NCBI GenBank assembly: GCA_017556885.1
Contig: JAFYLV010000116.1
Coordinates: 1 to 5,086 of the forward strand
Origin: Clostridia bacterium
GTDB lineage: Bacteria > Bacillota > Clostridia > Oscillospirales > QAMX01
Direction of reading: 5' to 3'
DNA: 5,086 nucleotides
Below, piece after piece: positions 1-4,608 of this stretch (positions are counted from its first letter, which is position 1; each line of letters starts with the position of its first letter). The notes under the pieces were generated by a model. That model was not told the DNA's origin. It searched no databases and was given only the letters and a program-made list of their open reading frames with translations. The position numbers were made by a program, and so were the translations under genes.

Positions 1-32
1 CCGAATCCGAGAAGCAGGAAGCTCTCGTATAA
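1..32 (+). CDS. Possible 3' end of an upstream gene
   Basis: Reading from base 3, the frame gives ESEKQEALV and then a TAA stop at 30-32. This charged, codon-typical tail could be the end of a gene that enters from outside the window. It would sit 32 bases before the ATG of the glycosyltransferase start at 65, a normal operon spacing. Only nine codons are visible and another frame is also open here, so the call rests mainly on context. Confidence 0.22.
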   Translation, partial: ESEKQEALV

Positions 33-64
33 TCATACATAAAACACGAACGAGGTTAGATCCG

Positions 65-151
65 ATGAAAATAACGTTTATAGGCAACAGCGACGTATCA
101 ATCTGCAATTACCGCCACGAGCTTATCACAAAGCTCCTCGTCGGGCGGTGA
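65..151 (+). pseudogene. Glycosyltransferase N-terminal fragment, broken after ~25 residues
   Basis: The ATG at 65 follows a good ribosome site (GAGG at 52-55, 9-base spacer). The 28-residue product begins MKITFIGNSDVSICNYRHEL and continues ITKLL. From memory, this resembles the first beta strand and helix of GT4/GT-B glycosyltransferases of capsule and surface-polysaccharide clusters, where the pattern MKI-F-GN-D-x(4)-NFR-EL-I-LL is typical. Such enzymes are usually 350-400 residues and transfer sugars from nucleotide-sugar donors at the inner membrane face. Here the similarity stops at about base 139 and a TGA follows at 149-151. From base 98 on it overlaps the antisense tail of the truncated regulator, so this is a fragment left at a junction or an assembly join, not a functional enzyme. 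It could also be a chance short peptide, although the ribosome site argues against that. Confidence 0.42.
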
Positions 152-526
152 CTCCCGGGAGAGCCCGGAGAACAACCGGTCAAATTCTTCGGCATCGATC
201 ATGCAGGGAATGTCATTGTTCCAGCCGCAGGTGCCGCCGGTGTTCCGGATCAGGTTTACCCCTTCCGGAAGTCCAAGATCTTCCAACATGGCGCGAGCCC
301 GGTGAAGCAGGGTCTTAAGGGTGTTTGCTGGGTTTGCGGAATCTTCATTTTCCCATAAAACATCGATCAGATCGTTTTGTGTTACGGTGCGGTTTCGGTT
401 GGAGATGAGATAGGCGATCAATGTCCAGATCTTCTTGGAGCGGCTGCCACTGCTTGCGCAGGTGCGGTCGCCGTAAGAGACGGAAATCTCGCCGAAAAGC
501 CGAATCTTCAGAACTGGCTCGTGCAC
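98..526 (-). pseudogene. Truncated AfsR/SARP-type (BTAD family) transcriptional regulator
   Basis: The start is taken as the GTG at 526-524, because GGAGG at 539-535 lies 8 bases upstream; the more upstream GTG at 535 overlaps that ribosome site. The product is 142 residues. Residues 5-108 form an OmpR/SARP-like winged helix: LKIRLFGEISVSYGD opens it, KKIWTLIAYLI and QNDLIDVLW form the helices, NTLKTLLHRARAMLEDLG is the likely recognition helix, and NTGGTCGWN is the wing. IDAEEFDRLF (110-119) begins the bacterial transcriptional activation domain (BTAD, TPR-like). A TGA at 98-100 ends the protein where a complete family member would continue for at least another 100-300 residues. The protein therefore keeps DNA binding but lacks nearly all of the BTAD. 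It is divergent from the small gene at 684, its likely target. The family call is firm; whether the short form is functional is unknown. Confidence 0.8.
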
Positions 527-562
527 ACAAAACACCTCCGATCAAAAAACAATTCGGGTTTA

Positions 563-591
563 AGTATACAACCAAACAGGGGCAAAGTCAA
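563..591 (-). promoter_or_regulatory. Sigma-A promoter of the truncated regulator
   Basis: On the minus strand there is TTGACT (591-586) as -35, a 17-base spacer, and TATACT (568-563) as -10. Each hexamer differs from consensus at one position. Transcription would start near 556, roughly 17 bases before the GGAGG ribosome site and 30 bases before the GTG start at 526. This is one of the strongest sequence-level promoters in the window. Confidence 0.7.
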
Positions 592-617
592 CGGAAAATG
601 TGCATGCCGTCGCCGAC

Positions 618-651
618 TTGTAACCCAAATGAAACCGTAGCGGGTTATAAT
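618..651 (+). promoter_or_regulatory. Activator-type promoter region with inverted repeat, upstream of the 137-residue gene
   Basis: A perfect TATAAT lies at 646-651, 32 bases before the TTG start at 684. No good -35 sits at 16-18 bases: the only TTG-type hexamer, TTGTAA at 618-623, would need a 22-base spacer. This suggests dependence on an activator. Two kinds of repeat surround it. One is an inverted repeat, TTGTAACCC (618-626) with GGGTTATAA (642-650), 8 of 9 positions complementary. The other is an 11-base-periodic pair of AACC cores, TAACCCA (621-627) and AAACCGT (632-638), ending 7 bases before the -10. SARP activators characteristically bind heptamers with 11-base period about 8 bases upstream of the -10, so the second arrangement fits the neighbouring regulator. 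The -10 call is good; the operator call is inference. Confidence 0.5.
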
Positions 652-683
652 ATGCCCAAAAAGTAAAGAAGGAGGCTGAAAAA

Positions 684-1097
684 TTGTCTTTGCAAACTCC
701 TGCATTTATTCCAAGAGATATGCGAAGCTCCGTGCTTCGGGTTTATTTGTATAAGGATAAAAATCCGAAAGGATATGTATTCTCTCCGTGGACCGGTGAG
801 CGGCACCGCTTTTCCAGTACCATGGAACTCCTGCTTTGCCTTGAAGGACTGTTGGACGAGCGGAAAACGCCGCGTCCAACCACGGAACTGCGGGGAAAGA
901 GGGAGCTGTACTGTCCGGGAAGCGAGGATGATCCGGACGGAACGCCGGTGGCCTCCTTTAAGATAGATGTGTTATTTCGTTACAATTCCACATGGCAAGG
1001 AAACCTTTTATGGATCGAAGCGGGTCAGGAAGCCCAGTTCCGCAGCGTTTTGGAGCTGCTGGTCCTCATTGATAATGTATTGTGCGGCGCGGCATAG
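684..1097 (+). CDS. Conserved-looking two-repeat protein of unknown function, TTG start
   Basis: This 137-residue soluble protein has no signal peptide or membrane segment. The TTG start at 684 is supported by GGAGG at 671-675, 8 bases upstream. The protein consists of two copies of one unit. Residues 30-57 (beginning GYVFSPWTG) and 106-133 (beginning GNLLWIEAG) align without gaps, sharing G, G, F, S, E, L, L and a final L, with many conservative matches such as ME-LL-LE against LE-LL-ID. Each is preceded by a short beta-like stretch (VLRVYLY, FKIDVLF), suggesting a beta-beta-alpha repeat. I recall similar small proteins (WQG...W...FRSVLELL-LID) in gut Clostridia, but know of no assigned function. 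It is divergent from the BTAD regulator across 157 bases and is its most likely regulatory target. It is followed by a hairpin at 1117-1154. Confidence 0.85.
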   Translation: MSLQTPAFIPRDMRSSVLRVYLYKDKNPKGYVFSPWTGERHRFSSTMELLLCLEGLLDERKTPRPTTELRGKRELYCPGSEDDPDGTPVASFKIDVLFRYNSTWQGNLLWIEAGQEAQFRSVLELLVLIDNVLCGAA

Positions 1098-1116
1098 TGC
1101 GCCGGAACGGGAGATA

Positions 1117-1154
1117 CCCGGGAGACTGTGATAAGTGGATCACGGTCTCCCGGG
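1117..1154. terminator. 16-bp hairpin between convergent genes
   Basis: CCCGGGAGACTGTGAT (1117-1132) pairs with ATCACGGTCTCCCGGG (1139-1154) over 16 positions with a single T-G wobble and a 6-base loop (AAGTGG). It lies 19 bases after the plus-strand stop at 1097 and 9 bases beyond the ypeB stop, so it can serve both converging transcripts. The T-rich tail is weak on both sides (CATTGCTCTTTA on plus), so it may work partly as a transcript-end stabiliser. Confidence 0.75.
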
Positions 1155-1163
1155 CATTGCTCT

Positions 1164-2480
1164 TTACATGGTCAGCTCACCGCCGTCGGATCGTAGAAGC
1201 TGCAATACCTGCGCCTCGGAACCGGTGGCGGCATCGATATAGACAAGGAATTCCCGGTCTCCCTGTTTTGCGTGAAATTCATAGCACAGACGCTCAAGTT
1301 TTCCGGAGGTGGGGATAACACATAAACGGGAGGAAAGAACTTCAAAGCCGTCGTAGAGGCTTTTGCGGGCAGCCTCTTCGGTCACGGTTGGCACCAGTGC
1401 CCGTGCTTTGTGATTGGAAAGATAGCCTCGCGCCTCGGCATAGCATAGTCCGCCGTCGGTAAGAGAGATGCCGATCTGTACGAGATCGGGATACAGACGG
1501 ATATCGCCCTTCACGGCGGCAAAATTGACATAGAGTACGCCGCCCTCCTCGTAACGGTAGGTGGGCTCAAGTCCGGAGAAACCCAGAGCGGCGGCGGCAC
1601 GCTCCGCGGCGGAGATACCTTCTTCGTGGGAAAGGGTTGCATCACCCTCTTCCCGGTCACAAAGCAGAAGCAGAATACCGCCGCCGTGTTTTGAAATCTG
1701 CAGACTGACCTCTCCGCGGGAGGTCTTGATGGCAAAGCACCAGGCAGGCAGCGTACCGCCGGCCTCACCGAGAGGCGTGACCTGTTCGGCGGGGACAGAA
1801 AACAGTTTTGCAGCGCGGCTTCGGGCGGCATCCGCAGTTATAGGCTCCGGATTTGCCTCCACACAGGCGGGCGTAGCGGAGAGAATATGATCGCTGAAAG
1901 GCCCGTCATAAAGCAATACCGGACTTTCCGGAAAGTCGGCTTCCATGGACATGACGGCATCGGAAAGCCCGGCGGCTTGACCGGCTGCGGTGCGGAAAAA
2001 GGCCGGATCCAGATCGGCAGCGGCAGGATCCTGCAGCGCGGAGGTGACGTTTGCCGAGATCGAGGAAAGGGCGGCAAGGTTTTCGCGATCGTCGGGATTC
2101 AACACTTCTCCTGCGGCGGCGCGCCGAAGGAGGGAGTAGGCAAAATCGCCGACCCGGTTAATATAAGATTCAAGACCTTCGAATTCGGAACCGTTTACGG
2201 GCAGAGATTCCAGACACTGTTCGGCAGCGGAGGCATGCATCCACACATTTGCGGCAAGCAGACTTTGGCTTTCGGTCGCACTGCAAACCGAAAGCTTTTG
2301 CAGGGCAGAATCCATCTGGGAAAGATCGGAGGAAAGCTGGGCATAGACCCGCCGGTAGCCGGCATCCAGTTCATCCGTATGCCGGGAAACGCGGATCCAG
2401 CCAATGACGGCAAAGGCGGCAGCCACGACGGCTGCAGCAAGGGCAAAGGTGACGGCGCGTATGGCGCTTCTTTTGGTCAT
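1164..2480 (-). CDS. ypeB: Germination protein YpeB
   Basis: YpeB is a spore inner-membrane/cortex protein needed for assembly and stability of the cortex-lytic enzyme SleB; together they degrade spore cortex during germination. The 438-residue length matches the family (about 450). Residues 6-29 are a single N-terminal membrane helix. Residues 40-150 are a helical domain with the typical spacing (YRRVYAQL, NVWMHASAAEQCLESLP, YINRVGDFAYSLLRR, NLAALSSIS). YDGPFSDHI at 191-199 is a family hallmark. Residues ~212-430 contain three PepSY-like repeats (about 215-277, 284-347, 362-428). The ATG at 2480-2478 is chosen over an open extension to 2555: AAAGGGA lies 7 bases upstream, the protein then starts MTKRSAIR directly before the membrane helix, and the extension would overlap a sigma-G-like promoter. 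sleB, its usual operon partner in Bacillus, is not adjacent; the divergent neighbour is a small membrane protein. Confidence 0.93.
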   Translation of the reverse strand: MTKRSAIRAVTFALAAAVVAAAFAVIGWIRVSRHTDELDAGYRRVYAQLSSDLSQMDSALQKLSVCSATESQSLLAANVWMHASAAEQCLESLPVNGSEFEGLESYINRVGDFAYSLLRRAAAGEVLNPDDRENLAALSSISANVTSALQDPAAADLDPAFFRTAAGQAAGLSDAVMSMEADFPESPVLLYDGPFSDHILSATPACVEANPEPITADAARSRAAKLFSVPAEQVTPLGEAGGTLPAWCFAIKTSRGEVSLQISKHGGGILLLLCDREEGDATLSHEEGISAAERAAAALGFSGLEPTYRYEEGGVLYVNFAAVKGDIRLYPDLVQIGISLTDGGLCYAEARGYLSNHKARALVPTVTEEAARKSLYDGFEVLSSRLCVIPTSGKLERLCYEFHAKQGDREFLVYIDAATGSEAQVLQLLRSDGGELTM

Positions 2481-2518
2481 GGTAAATCCCTTTCGTGAAA
2501 AAATAGCGGAAACGGGAT

Positions 2519-2547
2519 TAGTATTTGCCATTTGCGGCAGAATATGA
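2519..2547 (-). promoter_or_regulatory. Candidate sigma-G (forespore) promoter of ypeB
   Basis: On the minus strand TCATA (2547-2543), a 17-base spacer and AATACTA (2525-2519) match the B. subtilis sigma-G pattern GHATR-N17/18-CATWHTA except for the first base of each box. Initiation about 7 bases after the -10 would leave a leader of roughly 30 nt carrying the AAAGGGA ribosome site. sleB-ypeB is a sigma-G target in Bacillus, so position and gene agree. Two mismatches keep this a candidate. Confidence 0.45.
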
Positions 2548-2570
2548 TGAAACACAAAAAGTGCAGGTGG
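2543..2570 (+). promoter_or_regulatory. Possible -10 and ribosome site of the membrane-protein gene
   Basis: TATGAT at 2543-2548 is one base from the sigma-A -10 consensus, but no convincing -35 lies 16-18 bases upstream. AGGTGG at 2565-2570 is a plausible ribosome site 5 bases before the TTG at 2576. The TATGAT overlaps the -35 box of the candidate ypeB promoter on the other strand, so the two start sites may compete or be jointly controlled. Confidence 0.25.
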
Positions 2571-2575
2571 ATTTT

Positions 2576-3049
2576 TTGAAGGAAAACTGCCCGTGGGGAA
2601 TCGTTCCGCTGGCTGCAGCAGAGGGACTTCTATCGGTTATGGCGCTGGCGCTGCCGGATGGTCTTATACTCTGCGATGCTGCCCGGGCCGTATGCGCCGC
2701 AGTACTTGCCCGCAGAGAAAAGGAAAAAAACATCGGCGGTGCCGGACTGTATGCCTTTTCAGCCTTGTGGCAGATGGTGTTTTCAGGCACGTGGCGCATT
2801 CCCCTGATATGCGCGGCTCTCGGCGAGGGTCTCATCCTTGCGGGAATGATACTTTCCGGCCGCAATACGCGGAAGCGGATCGTGCTGCAGACGATGAATG
2901 CCTGGCTCGCAGGCCTTTCCGCGATGCTTCTCGTGGGAAGTGACGGTATCCTTGTTCACCGCATGGTGCGGGGCGCGATACACGCGGCCTGTGCCGCCGC
3001 GACGGGATTGTCGCTTTTGCATACGGAAAAACCCGACCCGCAAAAATAG
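2576..3049 (+). CDS. Small polytopic membrane protein of unknown function
   Basis: I do not recognise this protein. From the TTG at 2576 it has 157 residues, mostly hydrophobic, with about four to six likely membrane segments (roughly 8-26, 28-45, 55-71, 75-93, 102-127, 131-148). They are separated by short basic or charged loops (RREKEK at 46-51, RNTRKR at 96-101), and the tail is polar (HTEKPDPQK). Basic loops after segments 2 and 4 suggest a cytoplasmic location for them. An in-frame TTG at 2525 would add 17 residues, but that start has only a weak ribosome site and would run through the presumed ypeB promoter; the start at 2576 has AGGTGG 5 bases upstream. No catalytic motif or known transporter signature is visible. 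It is divergent from ypeB across 95 bases, which makes a sporulation role conceivable but unproven. Its stop codon lies inside the loop of the hairpin at 3030-3060. Confidence 0.68.
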   Translation: MKENCPWGIVPLAAAEGLLSVMALALPDGLILCDAARAVCAAVLARREKEKNIGGAGLYAFSALWQMVFSGTWRIPLICAALGEGLILAGMILSGRNTRKRIVLQTMNAWLAGLSAMLLVGSDGILVHRMVRGAIHAACAAATGLSLLHTEKPDPQK

Positions 3050-3060
3050 CAGGTCGGGTT
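3030..3060 (-). terminator. Intrinsic terminator of the GrpB-family gene, overlapping the end of the convergent gene
   Basis: AACCCGACC (3030-3038) and GGTCGGGTT (3052-3060) form a perfect 9-bp stem with a 13-base loop. Read on the minus strand it follows the TAA of the GrpB-family gene by 3 bases, and its distal arm runs into a T tract (from the A run at 3027-3031), the classic rho-independent form. On the plus strand there is no T tract, and the membrane-protein stop codon (3047-3049) lies in the loop, so termination in that direction is less certain. Confidence 0.75.
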
Positions 3061-3063
3061 CGC

Positions 3064-3579
3064 TTACAGGAGACCGCACAACGTATACAGTTTTTGTATA
3101 CACGGTGCTTTGTATGCCATATATCCGTCTATATCCGCAGGGAAGAGGTGCGCGGCCTCTTCCTTTACGGCGCTATACTCTAGGACGGCCTCCGGGCAAC
3201 GCCGAAGAAAATCGCGGAAGGTGATATGCCGGCGAAGTTCCTCGGAATCGGCCGGACAGACGTACAGATGATGCTTTAGCAGATGGGATTTGTCCGAATA
3301 GGCAAAAGCTTCGCGGCCGGGGATGCCGAGGTCACCCTCATGAATATAGCCAATGCCGGCGAGCGCATCTTTTACGGCAGGAAATACGGAATCGTCCCGG
3401 ATAACGATGTCGATATCGATGCAGGGCTTCGCGGAGAGCCCCTCCACCGCGGTGCTGCCAACGTGCTCTATGGATAGAGCCAGATCACCGAGGGCGACCG
3501 AGAGCTCGGATCGGATGGCTTCAAAGGCGTCTTTCCATTTTGGATCGTAAGGAAGAACGGTAACTTTGGCTGTTTTCAT
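3064..3579 (-). CDS. GrpB family protein (UPF0157, nucleotidyltransferase fold)
   Basis: The 171-residue product matches the usual length of the GrpB family, cytosolic proteins of the DNA polymerase beta-like nucleotidyltransferase superfamily whose substrates are mostly undefined. The characteristic core is present: VTVLPYDPKWKDAFEAIRSEL near the start, then IEHVGSTAVEGLSAKPCIDIDI with the GS(T) element at 41-43 and the paired acidic residues D55 and D57 expected of the metal site. HLLKHHLYVC and ITFRDFLRRCPEAVLEY follow, also family-typical. The ATG at 3579 has GGAG 8 bases upstream. It is the last gene of a colinear nrdD-trxB-grpB run and starts only 20 bases beyond the trxB terminator stem, so it probably depends on read-through. 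No functional link to the redox genes is apparent. The family is confident; the biochemical role is not known. Confidence 0.9.
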   Translation of the reverse strand: MKTAKVTVLPYDPKWKDAFEAIRSELSVALGDLALSIEHVGSTAVEGLSAKPCIDIDIVIRDDSVFPAVKDALAGIGYIHEGDLGIPGREAFAYSDKSHLLKHHLYVCPADSEELRRHITFRDFLRRCPEAVLEYSAVKEEAAHLFPADIDGYMAYKAPCIQKLYTLCGLL

Positions 3580-3599
3580 AACAATGCTCCGTAAGAAAT

Positions 3600-3629
3600 A
3601 ACAGGCACAGCGGTTTTGCTGTGCCTGTT
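3600..3629 (-). terminator. Terminator hairpin after trxB
   Basis: AACAGGCACAGC (3600-3611) and GCTGTGCCTGTT (3618-3629) make a perfect 12-bp stem with a 6-base loop. On the minus strand it begins 7 bases after the trxB stop and continues into TATTTCTTA, a moderate T-rich tail. Only 20 bases separate it from the next start codon, so it may attenuate rather than fully stop transcription. Confidence 0.75.
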
Positions 3630-3636
3630 TGTAAAA

Positions 3637-4545
3637 TCAGTTTCCGTAATCGATGAAGCGGCAGGCGGCAAGAGCTGCCACGGCGCCGTCGGCGGTGGCG
3701 GTGGTGATCTGCCGGATGGACTTTGCGCGGCAGTCGCCGGCAACGTAGACACCGGGGGTCACTGTGGTGCAGGCCTCATCGGAGTCGAAATAGCCCCAAT
3801 CGTTGCAGGCGGCGAGGTCGGCAAAGGCGGCATTGTTTGGAACAAGACCGATGCAGACAAACATGCCGTCCACGGAGAGCTCAGAGGTTTCACCTTCAGC
3901 ATTCTTCAGCTTCAGGCCGGAAAGTCCGTCGTCACCGAGAAGCTCTTCCACCACGGTGCCGTAGATAAAGGACACGTTGTCGCGTGCCTTGAGGATCTCG
4001 GCAAGCTTTGCCTCGCCGGTCAGGTGATCCAGGTTCTGAATAACGGTGACGTGGCTTGCGGTCTCGGAGAGCAGAACGGCCTCCTGCAGGGCGGAGTTTC
4101 CGCCGCCGATGACGGCGACGCGCTTGCCGGCATAGAAAGCGCCGTCACAGACGGCACAGTAGGAAACGCCGCTGCCTTCCAGCTCTTCCTCGCGGGGAAG
4201 ACCGAGGGTGCGGTGCTTGACACCGGTGGCAAGAATGACGGCCTTGGCATCAAAGTCGCCGCCGTCGGTGTGTACGGTGAAGCCTGCGTCGGTTTTTGCA
4301 ATGCCTTCTGCGGCGACAAGCTCCACCTCGGCGCCCTGAGCAAGAACCTGTTCCACCATGACGTCGGCAAGCTCGGTGCCGCTTACGGTGGCAAAGCCGG
4401 GGAAGTTTTCGATCTTGGGGGAATGGGTGATCTGTCCGCCGAAGGAATCCTTTTCGAGAATGAGCACGCTCTTGTTTGCGCGGCGGGCATAAAGGGCGGC
4501 AGTCAGTCCGGCAGGGCCGGAGCCGACGACAATAATATCATGCAT
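3637..4545 (-). CDS. trxB: Thioredoxin reductase-like flavoprotein (TrxB), non-canonical nucleotide site
   Basis: The 302-residue protein has the length and domain order of low-molecular-weight thioredoxin reductases, which pass electrons via FAD and a CxxC disulfide to thioredoxin in the cytosol. Visible motifs: FAD dinucleotide motif GSGPAG (8-13), GGQI (36-39), ATG (106-108), redox centre CAVCDG (C130, C133), second Rossmann motif GGGNSA (147-152), and the C-terminal FAD motif GD-x(6)-RQ (270-279). The canonical second motif is GGGDSA followed about 20 residues later by HRRxxFRA, whose arginines bind the NADPH 2'-phosphate. Here that segment reads VTVIQNLDHLTGEAKL (166-181), with no arginine. 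A donor other than NADPH (NADH, ferredoxin or another flavin donor) is therefore plausible. The ATG at 4545 has GAGGA about 8 bases upstream. It lies directly downstream of nrdD with its fused thioredoxin-like domain, a likely electron acceptor. Confidence 0.93.
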   Translation of the reverse strand: MHDIIVVGSGPAGLTAALYARRANKSVLILEKDSFGGQITHSPKIENFPGFATVSGTELADVMVEQVLAQGAEVELVAAEGIAKTDAGFTVHTDGGDFDAKAVILATGVKHRTLGLPREEELEGSGVSYCAVCDGAFYAGKRVAVIGGGNSALQEAVLLSETASHVTVIQNLDHLTGEAKLAEILKARDNVSFIYGTVVEELLGDDGLSGLKLKNAEGETSELSVDGMFVCIGLVPNNAAFADLAACNDWGYFDSDEACTTVTPGVYVAGDCRAKSIRQITTATADGAVAALAACRFIDYGN

Positions 4546-4570
4546 ATCCTTGTTCCTCGATTCAAAGAAA

Positions 4571-4599
4571 AGAGGCCCCGGAGGTTTACCGGGGCCTCT
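4571..4599 (-). terminator. Terminator hairpin after nrdD
   Basis: AGAGGCCCCGG (4571-4581) and CCGGGGCCTCT (4589-4599) form a perfect, GC-rich 11-bp stem with a 7-base loop. On the minus strand it starts 9 bases after the nrdD TAA and is followed by TTTCTTT. A T6 run at 4605-4610 gives it terminator form on the plus strand too, though no plus-strand gene leads into it. It ends 25 bases before the trxB start. Confidence 0.8.
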
Positions 4600-4608
4600 C
4601 TCGGTTTT

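Noticed and set aside
527..535. GTG at 535 as start of the BTAD regulator
   Set aside because: It overlaps the GGAGG ribosome site; the in-frame GTG at 526 has ideal 8-base spacing.
618..650. Riboswitch or attenuator formed by TTGTAACCC/GGGTTATAA
   Set aside because: The repeat lies upstream of or within the -10, so it would not be in the transcript; a DNA-level operator is more sensible.
377..705. Several 65-87 codon open frames across the regulator start and the divergent intergenic region
   Set aside because: They run through the sigma-A promoter and ribosome sites of the real genes and look like shadow translations rich in Arg/Ser.
1082..1318. 78-codon plus-strand frame overlapping the end of the 137-residue gene
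   Set aside because: It crosses the 16-bp terminator hairpin and then runs antisense to ypeB.
1887..2498. Open frame of 203 codons on the plus strand, opposite ypeB
   Set aside because: It lies entirely antisense to a confidently identified gene, is a Gly/Lys-rich low-information translation, and has no ribosome site of its own.
2481..2555. Longer ypeB start giving 25 extra N-terminal residues
   Set aside because: The extension has no family similarity, covers the candidate sigma-G promoter, and the ATG at 2480 has a well-placed AAAGGGA and puts the membrane helix right at the N-terminus.
2525..2575. TTG at 2525 as start of the membrane protein
   Set aside because: It has a poor ribosome site and lies inside the divergent promoter region; the TTG at 2576 with AGGTGG is preferred, though this is not certain.
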